Shown here one piece after another: positions 35,822 to 46,020 of a stretch of DNA of 64,000 nucleotides. The notes below the pieces were generated by a model that had not been told where the DNA came from, did no database searches, and worked only from the letters and a program-made list of their open reading frames with translations. The position numbers were made by a program, and so were the translations under genes. The stretch lies in the NCBI RefSeq assembly GCF_014200175.1, contig NZ_JACHBD010000006.1:1-64000 (forward strand). The letters are read 5' to 3'. Position 1 is the stretch's first letter. Each line of letters begins with the position of its first letter. This stretch comes from Rhizobium lentis. Lineage in GTDB: Bacteria; Pseudomonadota; Alphaproteobacteria; Rhizobiales; Rhizobiaceae.

Positions 35822-37009
35822 ATGAAGCCTATGCGCAGTTTCCACCTAATGATGGCAAGCACCGCGTTCCTGACGCTGGCCGGCCCGGCGCTTGCCCTCG
35901 ACGGCGCGGATATGATGAAGAAGCTCAGCGCCGCAACCAATGCCGGCGGCACGGTCATCACCTTCGAGAAAGCCGAAGTCGACGGCGACACGGTGACGGC
36001 AACAGGCGTCCAGGTGGGATTTGCGAACCTGCCCGGCGACAGGCTGAAGATCGGCGACCTCACCTTCGCGGGCGTCGAGGAAAAGGAAGGCGGCGGCTAT
36101 TACGCCAAGACCCTTTCCTTCCCGGATGTCGATATCAGCCAGGAGGGAGGGCGCTTTTCAGCCAAGGATATTCTATTCACCGGCCTGACGATTCCCGCCA
36201 ATGCGACTGGCGAGACACTCGACGACATCCTCCTCTATGAAACCGCCAGCACCGGGCCGATCGCCCTCAACATCAAGGGCAAGGACGTGTTTGCGATCGA
36301 AGGCGTCGAGGCAAACATGGGGCGCGAGGACGGCAGCTTTGCCTACGACGCCAATGTCGCCGGTTTCAAGGCCGACCTGTCGCAAGTCGAGGACGCGGCT
36401 GCGAAGGAGGCCATCGAGAAGCTGGGACTGGCGACGCTCGACGGCACCATGACGATGAAGGGAAGCTGGGAAGTCGAAAGCGGCAAGGTTGTCCTCGACG
36501 AATATGCTTTCGATTTCAAGAATGTCGGCCGGCTGAACTTCGCCGTCGACTTCTCCGGTTATACGCTCGGCTTCATCAAGTCGCTGCAGGAGGCGGTCAA
36601 GACAGCCGAAGCCAATCCGAACAAGGAAGAGGCCAACCAGGCCGTCGGACTTGCGATGCTGGGCCTGATGCAGCAGCTGACGTTCAACAGCGCCTCGATC
36701 CGCTTCGACGACGCCTCGATCACCAAAAAGGCGCTCAACTATGCCGGCGCGAAACAGGGCGTCACGGGCGACGAACTGGCACAATCGCTGAAGGCGCTGG
36801 TTCCGATGATGATGGCGCAACTCAACATGCCGGAACTGCAAAACCAGATATCGGCGGCCCTCAACACCTATCTCGACGGGCCGAAGAGCCTGACGATCAG
36901 CGCCGCTCCGGAAAAGCCCGTTCCCGTGCCGATGATTGTCGGCGCTGCCATGGGTGCGCCGAACACCATTCCTACGGTACTCGGCGTCAAGGTATCGGCG
37001 AACGACTAA
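35822..37009 (+). CDS. Hypothetical periplasmic protein, 395 residues
   Basis: A signal peptide is present (HLMMASTAFLTLAGPALALD, cleavage near residue 25). The mature part is beta-rich with repeated Asp/Gly turns and no cysteines (ITFEKAEVDGDTVTATGVQV; LNIKGKDVFAIEGVEANMG; LDEYAFDFKNVGRLNFAVDF). It resembles AsmA- or lipid-transfer-like long beta sheets only in general look; I assign no function. The gene ends with a strong terminator hairpin and is flanked by AT-rich promoter-like sequence upstream, so it is probably transcribed alone. Confidence 0.75.
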   Translation: MKPMRSFHLMMASTAFLTLAGPALALDGADMMKKLSAATNAGGTVITFEKAEVDGDTVTATGVQVGFANLPGDRLKIGDLTFAGVEEKEGGGYYAKTLSFPDVDISQEGGRFSAKDILFTGLTIPANATGETLDDILLYETASTGPIALNIKGKDVFAIEGVEANMGREDGSFAYDANVAGFKADLSQVEDAAAKEAIEKLGLATLDGTMTMKGSWEVESGKVVLDEYAFDFKNVGRLNFAVDFSGYTLGFIKSLQEAVKTAEANPNKEEANQAVGLAMLGLMQQLTFNSASIRFDDASITKKALNYAGAKQGVTGDELAQSLKALVPMMMAQLNMPELQNQISAALNTYLDGPKSLTISAAPEKPVPVPMIVGAAMGAPNTIPTVLGVKVSAND

Positions 37010-37023
37010 GTCAAGATCAACTG

Positions 37024-37065
37024 CCGAAGGCGGATCCTTCCCGATCCGCCTTCGGGTTCCTCTTT
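37024..37065 (+). terminator. Rho-independent terminator behind the 395-residue protein gene
   Basis: CCGAAGGCGGATC (37024-37036) pairs perfectly with GATCCGCCTTCGG (37043-37055), loop CTTCCC, followed by GTTCCTCTTT. It can also serve the convergent regulator gene. Confidence 0.8.
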
Positions 37066-37098
37066 CCGAAACTACTGCGCGCATTTTCTGGCGTCGCG

Positions 37099-37647
37099 TT
37101 AAAACGTCGGCGGCGTGCAGGCGCTGATCACCTCGCAGGGCACCGGTCCGACGCAGCGGAACCGATGTGGGCGCCGGCTTTCGAAATAATAAGCGTCGCC
37201 CGGTCCAAGGATACGCCGCTCGTCGTCGACAGTGACCTCGAGTCTTCCCGAGAGCACGATCCCGCCCTCCTCCCCTTCGTGAACAAGGGGAATTTTTCCG
37301 GTGTCGGCACCCGGTTGGTAGCATTCCTTCAGGATCTGCAGGCTGCGCCCGAACAGGGTTTCGCCGACCTGCTTGTAGGAAATGGCGCCCTTGCCGATCT
37401 CCACCAGCTCCTCGGCGGCGTAGAAGGCCTTTTTCGGACGCTCCGGTTCGAAGGCGAAGAATTCCGCCAGCCCGATCGGAATGCCGTCCAGAATTCGCTT
37501 CAGAGCGCCGACCGAAGGATTGGAAGCGTTCGATTCGATCAGCGAGATCGTCGAGTTCGGCACACCGGTGCGTTTGGCGAGCTCACGCTGGGAAAGCTTG
37601 TGGGCGAGGCGCAGGTGACGAAGGCGGCTGCCGATGTCGACTGACAT
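37099..37647 (-). CDS. XRE-cupin transcriptional regulator
   Basis: The 182-residue protein has an N-terminal XRE helix-turn-helix (residues 5-60; LRHLRLAHKLSQRELAKRTG, then VPNSTISLIES). A C-terminal cupin (105-180) has the ligand-pocket pattern HEGEEGGIVLSGRLEVTVDD and FESRRPHRFRC. This layout matches PuuR-type regulators of amine catabolism. It is divergent from a class III aminotransferase gene with 143 AT-rich bases between, so control of that gene is likely (inference). Confidence 0.9.
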   Translation of the reverse strand: MSVDIGSRLRHLRLAHKLSQRELAKRTGVPNSTISLIESNASNPSVGALKRILDGIPIGLAEFFAFEPERPKKAFYAAEELVEIGKGAISYKQVGETLFGRSLQILKECYQPGADTGKIPLVHEGEEGGIVLSGRLEVTVDDERRILGPGDAYYFESRRPHRFRCVGPVPCEVISACTPPTF

Positions 37648-37790
37648 GATGGATCCGTTTGCATTGTCCAGAATATCCTAAAACCTATCTCCTTATCTGT
37701 TTCATTTCAATAAGTTGCGACCGCGAAGAAAAAGACTTGTTTGAAGGATAGAAATTGCCATTCTCCAGGCGATTTCAAAGGAGGCCTAGG

Positions 37791-39125
37791 ATGGACCAGA
37801 TCAGCAAGACGAATGCGCCCGTACTCGAAAATTTCTGGATGCCGTTCACCGCCAACCGGCAATTCAAGGCCGCGCCGCGCCTGCTGGCCGCTGCCGAAGG
37901 AATGTATTACACTGACGTCGATGGAAACCGGGTGCTGGACGGCACGGCCGGGCTCTGGTGCTGCAACGCCGGCCACGGCCGCAGGAAGATCGCCCAGGCG
38001 GTCGAGCGGCAGCTTGCCACGCTCGACTATGCGCCGACCTTCCAGATGGGGCATCCGATTGCCTTCGACTTCGCCGCAAAACTCGCCGCCAACGCACCGG
38101 GCGGGGCTGACGCCAAGCTCGACCGGGTCTTCTTCACCGGCTCGGGCTCGGAATCGGTCGACACGGCTCTGAAGATCGCCATCGCCTACCAGCGCGCAAT
38201 CGGCCAGGGTACGCGCACGCGCATCATCGGCCGCGAAAAAGGCTATCACGGGGTCGGCTTCGGCGGCATTTCCGTTGGCGGTCTCGTCAATAATCGCCGG
38301 GTCTTCCCGCAGATTCCGGCCGATCACATGCGCCATACGCTCGATATCGAGCGCAACGCGTTTTCGAAGGGGCTGCCCGCTCACGGCGTCGAACTGGCGG
38401 ATGATCTCGAGCGCCTGGTGCAACTGCACGGCGCCGAAACCATCGCAGCCGTCATCGTCGAGCCGATGTCGGGATCGGCCGGTGTTGTCCTGCCGCCGAA
38501 GGGATATCTGGAGAAGCTGCGCGCCACTGCCGACAAGTACGGCATCCTGCTGATTTTTGATGAGGTCATCACCGGCTTCGGTCGTCTCGGCACGCCTTTC
38601 GCGGTGGATTACTTCGGCGTCGTACCCGATCTCGTCACCACGGCGAAGGGCCTCACCAACGGCGCCGTTCCCATGGGCGCGGTCTTTGCCAGCCGCAAGG
38701 TCTATGACGGGCTGATGGTCGGACCGGAAAATGCGATCGAGCTCTTCCACGGCTATACCTATTCCGGCCACCCGGTCGCCTGCGCCGCCGGGCTCGCCAC
38801 ACTCGAAATTTACGAGGAGGAAAGCCTGCTGACGCGCGCAGCCGAGCTGGCCGACTATTGGCAAGACGCCCTCCACTCTCTGAAGGGCCTGGCGCACGTC
38901 ACCGACATCCGCAACCTCGGACTGGTCGGCGCAATTGAACTGGCGCCCCGAGATGGCGTTCCCGGAACGCGGGCCTACGACGTCTTCGTCGACTGCTTCA
39001 ACAAGGGACTGCTGATCCGCGTGACCGGCGACATCATCGCGCTGTCTCCACCGCTGATCATCGAGAAGGGCCAGATCGACACGCTCGTTTCGGCGCTTAC
39101 CGATGCCCTGAAACGCGCAGCCTAG
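37791..39125 (+). CDS. Class III pyridoxal-phosphate aminotransferase (omega-amino acid:pyruvate type)
   Basis: The 444-residue enzyme has the class III fold: substrate region ENFWMPFTANRQFKAAPRLL, phosphate loop FTGSGSESVDTALK, LIFDEVITGFGRLG, and the catalytic lysine in LVTTAKGLTNGAVPMGAVF. The nearest named relatives are beta-alanine:pyruvate and related omega-amine aminotransferases. AAAGGAGG stands six to seven bases before the ATG at 37791, which rules out the ATG 12 codons upstream. The divergent XRE-cupin gene suggests induction by an amine or omega-amino acid. The exact substrate is not readable. Confidence 0.9.
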   Translation: MDQISKTNAPVLENFWMPFTANRQFKAAPRLLAAAEGMYYTDVDGNRVLDGTAGLWCCNAGHGRRKIAQAVERQLATLDYAPTFQMGHPIAFDFAAKLAANAPGGADAKLDRVFFTGSGSESVDTALKIAIAYQRAIGQGTRTRIIGREKGYHGVGFGGISVGGLVNNRRVFPQIPADHMRHTLDIERNAFSKGLPAHGVELADDLERLVQLHGAETIAAVIVEPMSGSAGVVLPPKGYLEKLRATADKYGILLIFDEVITGFGRLGTPFAVDYFGVVPDLVTTAKGLTNGAVPMGAVFASRKVYDGLMVGPENAIELFHGYTYSGHPVACAAGLATLEIYEEESLLTRAAELADYWQDALHSLKGLAHVTDIRNLGLVGAIELAPRDGVPGTRAYDVFVDCFNKGLLIRVTGDIIALSPPLIIEKGQIDTLVSALTDALKRAA

Positions 39126-39203
39126 ATCTGCATCCCAGGCACCATCCCGTTGGCGATCGGACACCCGGTCGCCGATGGAGCCATCCGGCCGCCGAGGCGG
39201 AGT

Positions 39204-40223
39204 TCAGCGCTTCAGGGTCTGCGAGGGCAGCTCACCGAAACGCTTCCTGTATTCGGCGGCAAAACGCCCAAGATGGGTAAATCCCCATCTGAGCGCGATA
39301 TCGGCGACGGCCTGCTTCGCACCGGATTCGAGCAGGTCACGACGGGCAGCGACCATCCGGATTTCATGGAGGTAGGCGATCGGAGTGGTATTCCTGAACT
39401 GCCGGAAGCCCTGCTGCAAAGACCGAATGCTGACCTTGGCTGCCGTCGCGATCTCGTTGAGCGAGATCGGTTCGGCGATGTGTGCGTGCATGAAATCGAT
39501 GGCCCATTTCACATGGCGTGGAGCCGGCGCCGGTGCAGGAAGCGTCAGCTCGTTCGAGTAGCGATGCGGAAAGTTCTCGAGAAGCAGATAGACCGTCGCG
39601 TCGCAGAGCGCGCTGACGGCCAGCGGCGACTCCTGCAGCAGCCCGCCCCCGCCAAGTCCGCGATGCAGGTTCGTAACGAGTTGTTGCAACAACAGCCCCG
39701 CGCCAGCCGTCAGATCGATATGGGGATGAAAATCGGCGTCACCAGTTATCATTCGTTCGAACATATGCGTGAGGTGCGCGTTGATCCTCGCCTGATCGAC
39801 GAACAAGCCGAGATGGCGGCGACGGCCAAGCAGGCGGGCGCCGGTGGCGCGACCCGCTCCCAGGATGGCGCCGCGCCCCGGAACGGAATGGATCGGTTCC
39901 TGCCCGGCATTGAAGACCGCATCTCCCTCCACCGGCAGGAATATGATCACTTTGCCGCTCGGCGCCTCCCGCCTGAGCGAGATCGCGCCCTCATAGGCGC
40001 AATCGGCTATTGCCAGATCTCCGGCCGAGACGAAATTGCAGCAATAGGCGATGGAGGCATTGGCTTGCGCCGCAACCTTGATCGGAGAGGTCGAGGTCGA
40101 CAATATTTCCGAGAGGGCATCCGGGTCCGTTCCGCTGTATGCCGTTTCCGAAAAGATCGGGCTCTGCGCCGCCGGATGATGGAGGAAGCCACCAGCGGCA
40201 TGTACCTCGAAATTAACGGACAT
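39204..40223 (-). CDS. AraC family transcriptional regulator
   Basis: The 339-residue protein has a C-terminal AraC domain: ISLNEIATAAKVSIRSLQQG, FRQFRNTTPIAYLHEIRMVAARRDLL, and the ending WGFTHLGRFAAEYRKRFGEL. The N-terminal half is a ligand or dimerisation domain similar in layout to the AraC protein at 9.5 kb. AGG lies upstream of the ATG. It ends 78 bases from the convergent aminotransferase stop and lies in line with the dad genes, 83 bases downstream of dadA. Its target is not evident. Confidence 0.92.
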   Translation of the reverse strand: MSVNFEVHAAGGFLHHPAAQSPIFSETAYSGTDPDALSEILSTSTSPIKVAAQANASIAYCCNFVSAGDLAIADCAYEGAISLRREAPSGKVIIFLPVEGDAVFNAGQEPIHSVPGRGAILGAGRATGARLLGRRRHLGLFVDQARINAHLTHMFERMITGDADFHPHIDLTAGAGLLLQQLVTNLHRGLGGGGLLQESPLAVSALCDATVYLLLENFPHRYSNELTLPAPAPAPRHVKWAIDFMHAHIAEPISLNEIATAAKVSIRSLQQGFRQFRNTTPIAYLHEIRMVAARRDLLESGAKQAVADIALRWGFTHLGRFAAEYRKRFGELPSQTLKR

Positions 40224-40306
40224 TAACGACCTCGAATTTAATTCCTACGAGTAATAGTCGATTCCCGCAGATAAACACTTCTCTTTTGCGTTCTCTTAGT
40301 GGGATT

Positions 40307-41563
40307 TCAGGCGTAGCGGCTGATCGCAAGATCCCGCGCGTCGATCTCAGGCGTGCGGGCGCCGACGAGGTCACTGATGAGTCTTGCCGAGCCGGTGCTC
40401 ATGGTCCAGCCGAGCGTGCCGTGACCGGTATTGAGAAAGAGGCCGACGATCTTCGTCGGACCGATGACCGGCGTGCCATCAGGAGTCATCGGGCGCAGAC
40501 CCGACCAGAAGGAAGCCTTGGACACATCGCCGCCGGGAAAGAGATCGGTGACGGAATGTTCCAGCGTGCCGCGGCGGGCGAGGCCGAGATCGTTGGTATA
40601 GCCTGATATCTCGGCCATGCCGCCGACGCGGATGCGGTCGCCAAGCCGGGTGATGGCGATCTTGTAGGTTTCGTCCATGACGGTCGATTCCGGCGCGCGC
40701 GACGTGTCGGTGATCGGGATGGTGAGCGAATAGCCCTTGACCGGATAGACCGGCAGGCTAATGCCGAACGGCTTGAGCAGCAGCGGCGAATAGCTGCCGA
40801 GCGCAACCACCACCGCGTCCGCGCTCATCCGTTCGCGCTCGCGATCGGTGACGATCCCGCGCACCCGGCCGGCTTCGACGTCCAGGGCCTTGATCGTCGT
40901 GCCATAGGCGAAGCGGACGCCGAGCGCCTCGGCTTTGGCGGCCAGCGCATTGGTGAATTTGAAACAGTCGCCGGTTTCGTCCTTCGGCGTCAGAAGGCCG
41001 CCGACGATCTTGTCGCGCACATGTCTCAGCGCCGGTTCGACACGAATGCAGCCGTCCTGGTCCAGCACCTCATAGGGGATTCCGTCTGCAGCCAGCGCCT
41101 TGACGTCCTTGGCCGAGGCCTCGAGCTGCTGCGGCGTGCGAAACAGCTGCAGGGTTCCCTGCATGCGTTCGTCATAGGCAATGCCGGTCTCCGTGCGAAG
41201 CTCGGCGAGCGCGATGCGGCTGTAATCGGCAAGGCGCAGCATGCGGCTCTTGTTGATCGCATAGCGCTCGGAGGTGCAGTTGGACAGCATCCTCGTCATC
41301 CAGGCGAGCATGGCCATGTCGAATTTCGGGCGCAGGATGAGCGGCGCATGCTTCATGAACAGCCATTTCATAGCCTTCACGGGAATGCCGGGAGCTGCCC
41401 AGGGCGAGCAATAACCGAAGGAGACCTCGCCGGCATTGGCAAAGCTCGTCTCCAACGCCGGCCCGGATTGCCGGTCGACGACGGTCACCTCATGACCTGA
41501 TTTGGCCAGCTGATAGGCGGATGTGACGCCGACGATGCCGGCACCCAGAACGATGACTTTCAT
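40307..41563 (-). CDS. dadA: D-amino acid dehydrogenase (small subunit, DadA)
   Basis: The 418-residue FAD enzyme starts [20 protein letters not shown] with the GxGxxG dinucleotide motif, and continues with [16 protein letters not shown] and the family region [13 protein letters not shown]. The C-terminus has [20 protein letters not shown]. DadA oxidises D-alanine and other D-amino acids to keto acids at the membrane, passing electrons to quinone. GAGGA precedes the ATG at 41563. It follows the alanine racemase gene by 29 bases in the classic dadXA catabolic unit. The divergent Lrp-type gene is the likely activator. Confidence 0.95.
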   Translation of the reverse strand: MKVIVLGAGIVGVTSAYQLAKSGHEVTVVDRQSGPALETSFANAGEVSFGYCSPWAAPGIPVKAMKWLFMKHAPLILRPKFDMAMLAWMTRMLSNCTSERYAINKSRMLRLADYSRIALAELRTETGIAYDERMQGTLQLFRTPQQLEASAKDVKALAADGIPYEVLDQDGCIRVEPALRHVRDKIVGGLLTPKDETGDCFKFTNALAAKAEALGVRFAYGTTIKALDVEAGRVRGIVTDRERERMSADAVVVALGSYSPLLLKPFGISLPVYPVKGYSLTIPITDTSRAPESTVMDETYKIAITRLGDRIRVGGMAEISGYTNDLGLARRGTLEHSVTDLFPGGDVSKASFWSGLRPMTPDGTPVIGPTKIVGLFLNTGHGTLGWTMSTGSARLISDLVGARTPEIDARDLAISRYA

Positions 41564-41592
41564 GATTTCCTCAAGAACAAGGCAGGCCGGCT

Positions 41593-42726
41593 TCAGCAAT
41601 AGTGCCTGTCGTAACGATCGCCCAGACCGGTTAGTATTTCGTAAGATATTGTTCCGGCATCGCTCGCCACGTCTTCAAGCGTCTGGTTGGGGCCGAGCAC
41701 TTCGACAAGGCTGCCGAGGCTCAGCGCCCCTTCGGGCAAGGCCGTGATATCGACGGTCGCGCTGTCCATCGACACGCGCCCGACGATCGGCAGACGGATG
41801 CCCTTGTGAAAAACGGCGCCGGAGTCGCCGAGACTGCGCGGCAGGCCGTCGGCGTAGCCGGCGGCAATGGTGGCAAGGCGGGTCTCGCTGCGCGTCACAT
41901 GCGCGCCGCCATAACCGATCTTGGCGCCTGAAGGTACTGTGCGCGTCTGTACGACGGCGACGTCCAGCCTGACGACCGGTTCCATCGGGTTCGTGCCGCC
42001 GGCATTCGGTGCGCCGCCATAAAGGGCGATGCCCGGGCGGGCGAGCACGCCATGATAGGCATCGCCGAGGAACACGCCGCCGGAATTGGCGAAGGAGATG
42101 TCGAAGCCCGGAAATTCATCGGCAATGCGCGCCATCTCGGCAAACTGTTCGCCGTTCTGCCTGCTCTCCAGGTCGTCGGCGCAGGCTAAGTGGCTCATGA
42201 TGAACAGGATTTCGACATTGGCGCCGTCGCGAAGGGCTGCCGCCAATTCGGCTCGCTCTTCCTCGGGAAAGCCGAGCCGCGACATGCCGGTATCAAATTG
42301 CAGAACGGCCGGCAGGCAGCGCTTCAGCCGGCGCGCGGTCGCCGACCATTGCCGCCATTGCGCGAGCGAATTGAGAACCGGAACGATGCCGCTTTCTGCG
42401 CAGGCGACCTCGTTGCCGGGCTGCAAGCCGTTCAGCACGAATATCTGGGCACTCTCAGCAAGGGCCGGCCGCAGCCTCACTGCCTCGACGAACTGGGCAA
42501 CGAAGAAATGCCTGCAGCCCTGATCGTGGAGCGTTTGGGCGACCCGTTCGGCACCGAGGCCATAAGCGTCGGCCTTGACGACGGCTCCCGCGCGCACCGG
42601 CGCCAGCATCGATGCAAGCTTCGAATAATTGCGGCCGAGTGCCGCAAGATCGATCGTCAGATAGCCCGTGGCTCCCTGCGTGATCGTAGCGGTGCGTGCG
42701 CGGGAAACCAAAGTATCGCTATCCAT
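41593..42726 (-). CDS. dadX: Catabolic alanine racemase (DadX)
   Basis: The 377-residue enzyme has the Alr fold: the PLP lysine in [20 protein letters not shown] near residue 44, and the C-terminal catalytic region [13 protein letters not shown] and [20 protein letters not shown]. It interconverts L- and D-alanine, feeding DadA. The start is ambiguous: ATG 42726 has GGGGTGG close upstream, while GTG 42732 lies two codons earlier. It is divergent from the Lrp-type gene with Lrp-like repeats between. Confidence 0.92.
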   Translation of the reverse strand: MDSDTLVSRARTATITQGATGYLTIDLAALGRNYSKLASMLAPVRAGAVVKADAYGLGAERVAQTLHDQGCRHFFVAQFVEAVRLRPALAESAQIFVLNGLQPGNEVACAESGIVPVLNSLAQWRQWSATARRLKRCLPAVLQFDTGMSRLGFPEEERAELAAALRDGANVEILFIMSHLACADDLESRQNGEQFAEMARIADEFPGFDISFANSGGVFLGDAYHGVLARPGIALYGGAPNAGGTNPMEPVVRLDVAVVQTRTVPSGAKIGYGGAHVTRSETRLATIAAGYADGLPRSLGDSGAVFHKGIRLPIVGRVSMDSATVDITALPEGALSLGSLVEVLGPNQTLEDVASDAGTISYEILTGLGDRYDRHYC

Positions 42727-42799
42727 GTCCACCCCATCTCGATATCAGAAGTTTATGAAATAATGAGCGAAATTGCCGGTGATTTTGTCGTTGGTTATT

Positions 42800-42824
42800 G
42801 CGAATTTCGCATACTATTCGCATA
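42800..42824. promoter_or_regulatory. Likely Lrp-type binding region between dadX and lrp
   Basis: The palindrome GCGAATTTCGC (42800-42810) overlaps a direct repeat TTCGCATA (42806-42813, 42817-42824), an 11-base period that puts both on one DNA face. The AT-rich divergent region fits Lrp/AsnC control of dadXA and of lrp itself. Confidence 0.5.
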
Positions 42825-42851
42825 ATCAACGAAGATGTGAAGGAAACCATC

Positions 42852-43316
42852 ATGCCCGCCCTCGATACGGTCGATCGCAATATCCTCAGGCTGTTGCGCC
42901 TTGACGCGCGTATCAGCAACGCCAAACTCGCCGCCGAGATCGGCCTTTCGCCGTCGGCCTGTCTCAGACGCATCAAGATCATGGAAAAATCAGGCGTCAT
43001 CCGTGGTTATACGGCGCTGGTGGACACCGGCAATGCCGATGAGATGATTGCCGTGATCATCAACATTACCCTCGAGCGGCAGACGGAGGACCATCTCGAC
43101 CGTTTCGAGGCGGCGGTCCGCCGGCATCCGGAGATCCGCGAATGTTTTTTGATGACGGGCGGCTCCGACTACCTCCTGCGCGTCGAGGTTGCCAGTGCGG
43201 GCGAGTTCGAACGCATCCACAAGGAGATCCTGTCGACCCTGCCCGGCGTCCTCAGGATCCATTCCAGCTTCTCGATCCGCAACGTTCTGGCAACACGCAC
43301 CAGGGGCCGGCGCTGA
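42852..43316 (+). CDS. Lrp/AsnC family regulator of the dad genes
   Basis: The 154-residue protein has an N-terminal helix-turn-helix (residues 6-55; LDARISNAKLAAEIGLSPSA, then CLRRIKIMEKSGVIRGY). A C-terminal RAM ligand-binding domain follows (REVRECFLMTGGSDYLLRV-like stretch; here RECFLMTGGSDYLLRVEV). AAGGAAACC lies seven bases before the ATG at 42852. It is divergent from dadX. Members of this family activate dad genes in response to alanine, which is the likely role here. Confidence 0.93.
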   Translation: MPALDTVDRNILRLLRLDARISNAKLAAEIGLSPSACLRRIKIMEKSGVIRGYTALVDTGNADEMIAVIINITLERQTEDHLDRFEAAVRRHPEIRECFLMTGGSDYLLRVEVASAGEFERIHKEILSTLPGVLRIHSSFSIRNVLATRTRGRR

Positions 43317-43339
43317 ACCGCGGTCCCCAGTCCCCACGC

Positions 43340-44007
43340 TCATATCAATTCAAGAGCCGTGGCCTTGGCGACCGCTTCGCTTGTCGTGGCGACAGTCAGC
43401 TTCCGGCGTGCCGAGGCGAGATAGAGCTGCACCGCACTCACCGAAATGGCCAGTCGGGCACAGATCTGCTTTGCCATTAGGCCGCTGGCCGTCATTTCAA
43501 GACATTGCAGTTCGCGGCGCGACAATTGCGGAAAATCCGCAATCTCCCTCATGCCCGACAGCACCATGGCCCTGTCATGCAGATGGTGGGCGAGAAACTG
43601 GAGGTCGCGCATGCTGTCCATGCGGAACTGCCGCCAGTAGGCATCGGGATGATTGGAGGTCACGGTAAACAGCGATCGCTCCCCCTGAGGTCCCCGCACC
43701 GGCAGGGTAACGCCTTGCCGGCCGACACCGAAAGCCATCGCCTCCTTGAAGAAACCATAGGCTCGGCCTGAATCCCATTTTGATGCGGCCATTCCACGGG
43801 CAGGAAGCCGCGCCGGCCGAGACGCACGACAGGGTCGATGCTGAAATAGTCTCGGTCACGATATTGTTTCACCCACTCGGGCGGGTAGGTCAGCATCAGT
43901 AATGGATTGCTGTCCGCCATCCCCGAGGAGCGGTTCACATGCAAAACCATGTGCGATATCGCATAGATGTGGCGGACTTCGTCCAGCGTCGTTTCCAGAT
44001 CCTGCAT
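43340..44007 (-). pseudogene. Frameshifted LuxR-family autoinducer-binding regulator
   Basis: Two minus-strand frames together encode one protein. The N-terminal part (from 44007) gives the autoinducer-binding domain: PPEWVKQYRDRDYFSIDPVV, then RLGRRGFLPVEW. The C-terminal part, in another frame ending at 43340, continues KWDSGRAYGFFKEAMAFGVG and then has the LuxR helix-turn-helix LSRRELQCLEMTASGLMAKQ ... SVSAVQLYLASARRKL. The jump falls near 43785-43800. The combined length (about 220) is normal for LuxR solos. No luxI gene is adjacent. A one- or two-base indel or sequencing error is needed to rejoin the gene. Confidence 0.8.
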
Positions 44008-44105
44008 GATTCAATCTAACCAGGAAAGGCTCGAGATGTGAGCTTCCAATAGGTTGCCCACTCGGCCGGCAGGCGATGAACTGCCGTCGCTTGATCGCTT
44101 CGACG

Positions 44106-45872
44106 TTATCGACCGGCCCCGATAACCTCGGCCCGCTCGCAATCGAATATTTCCTGCTCCAAACGCGCCGACAGGTCGGCAAACGACTGCGGCCGTCCGA
44201 ACGCATAACCCTGGAGAGTGTGGACGCCGAGAGCGGCAAGCACGTTGGCATGCTCGAGCGTTTCGACGCCTTCCGCAATGACCTCCATATCCAGCGCCCT
44301 CGCTATGTCGACCAATGAGCCGACCAGCCGGCGGCTAGGCACCGATTGCAAAATCGGCGTCACAAGCTGGCGATCGATCTTGACGCGATCCGGCCTCAGC
44401 TCGAGGAGGCCCAACAGGGAGGCGTGACCCGAGCCGAGGTCGTCGATCTCGATGTCGATGCCGAGAGACTTGATCGCCTGGATGTTCTGCCGCACCTGAT
44501 CACTCAGGCTGTCCAGGAAGATCGTCTCTATCAGCTCGAAGCTCAACCGGCCGGGCGGGATGTCATAGCCGGTGAGCTTCGCCGTCAGCTCGGGATCGTC
44601 GAGACGATCGGCGGAAAGATTGACGGACACCCGGATGCCCTCCAGCGGGGAAGCGGCGGATTTCATGTCCGACAGAACAGCCTTCAGAACGACATCGTCA
44701 AGCTCTGCGACCAATCCATTCGACGAGGCGATGGACAGGAAATCCGCCGGGGCGAGAACTCCTCGGGCGGGATGATGCCAACGCGCCAGAGCTTCGACAC
44801 CGTTCACCCGGAAAGATCTGGCGTCGACTTGCACCTGGTAGAATGGGCGGATCTGGCCGAGCGTCAGCCCGGACCGTAGATCCTGGGCGAGCTGCCTTTC
44901 GTTCGCAAGCGTCGAAGCCATTTCGTCGGAAAAAATCTCGGCCCGATTCCGGCCGTTGCGTTTGGCATGGTACAGCGCCAGATCAGATTGGGAGAGCAGC
45001 CTGGCGAAATCGGCGCTCATGGCGCTTGCAACGCCGATCGAACACCGCACGATGAGCGTCTGATCTCCGACAGGAAGCGGGCTGTCCAGACGTCTCTGAA
45101 TATGATCGAGCACCGCAGTAATCCTGTCACACTCATCCTCGGTGATGACGACAGCGAACTCATCGCCGCCGAGCCGTGCCGCCACGTCACCAGCGGAAAT
45201 GGCCTCCAGCAGGGTTTTGCTGACGTGACAGAGAACGAGGTCGCCAACCGCATGTCCGAAGCGGTCGTTGATCTCCTTGAAATGGTCCACGTCTATATGA
45301 AGAAGCGCAACCTTGACGTTCTCCTGCCTGGCAAGTTCGGACAGGGCGAAATCGAAGCTGCGCCGATTCAACAGGCCGGTGAGGTGATCGTGATCGGCAG
45401 CGAACCGCGCCTCGGCCCGGCTTCTCTCCAGTTCCTTGTTGAGAAGCACGTCGTCCGTCACATCCCATTCGGCGCCGACAAAGCATGGGTCGCCGGCCGC
45501 ATCGATGAAATAACGAGCACGCGAACGTAGATAGCGGGTCGCTCCATCAGGCCGAATAATGCGAAACTCGGATGCATAATCCGATCTGGTTTCAATCGCG
45601 CGCAAAAATATTTCGTTTGCCGCCACCAGGTCGTCGGGGTGGATACTGTCGAGCCAGATGACATCGAGCGGCGCTTTCGAAACGCCATAGATCGATTTGA
45701 GCTGTTCGTCCCATCGCGTCTGGTTTTTTGCGATGTTGTGCTGCCAGATCCCTACCCCGGACGCTTCAAGGGCCAATCCAAGCTGGCGAAGCAGGTTCTC
45801 AAGCTCGACATTTGTCCTGGATAGTTTGTTGCTCAAGGCGATCTCGCTATTTCGTTCGCCTGAATGTCGCAT
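44106..45872 (-). CDS. PAS-GGDEF-EAL c-di-GMP signalling protein
   Basis: The 588-residue cytosolic protein has one PAS domain (about residues 25-150; LALEASGVGIWQHNIAKNQT), a GGDEF domain (160-320) with intact RLGGDEFAV, and an EAL domain (330-575) with EALARW. The RxxD inhibitory site is absent (SAGD at that position), so product inhibition is unlikely. In the EAL half the Asp pair is kept, but DDFGTGY is altered to DDLGSGH. Phosphodiesterase activity is possible but less certain than in the 26.6-kb protein. It lies near a chemoreceptor gene, both leftward, but 200 bases apart. Confidence 0.93.
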   Translation of the reverse strand: MRHSGERNSEIALSNKLSRTNVELENLLRQLGLALEASGVGIWQHNIAKNQTRWDEQLKSIYGVSKAPLDVIWLDSIHPDDLVAANEIFLRAIETRSDYASEFRIIRPDGATRYLRSRARYFIDAAGDPCFVGAEWDVTDDVLLNKELERSRAEARFAADHDHLTGLLNRRSFDFALSELARQENVKVALLHIDVDHFKEINDRFGHAVGDLVLCHVSKTLLEAISAGDVAARLGGDEFAVVITEDECDRITAVLDHIQRRLDSPLPVGDQTLIVRCSIGVASAMSADFARLLSQSDLALYHAKRNGRNRAEIFSDEMASTLANERQLAQDLRSGLTLGQIRPFYQVQVDARSFRVNGVEALARWHHPARGVLAPADFLSIASSNGLVAELDDVVLKAVLSDMKSAASPLEGIRVSVNLSADRLDDPELTAKLTGYDIPPGRLSFELIETIFLDSLSDQVRQNIQAIKSLGIDIEIDDLGSGHASLLGLLELRPDRVKIDRQLVTPILQSVPSRRLVGSLVDIARALDMEVIAEGVETLEHANVLAALGVHTLQGYAFGRPQSFADLSARLEQEIFDCERAEVIGAGR

Positions 45873-46020
45873 TGAACATTTTAAAGAATGCTAATCGAGA
45901 GTAGCCCGTCGGCGCCGACCAATCGCAGATCGATCATTTCGAACAAGGGTCGAGTTTGCTGACAAGCCACCCGCAAGCGCAAGCACACTGTCTACTCGAC
46001 CGAAGCCGAAGCATTCGACC

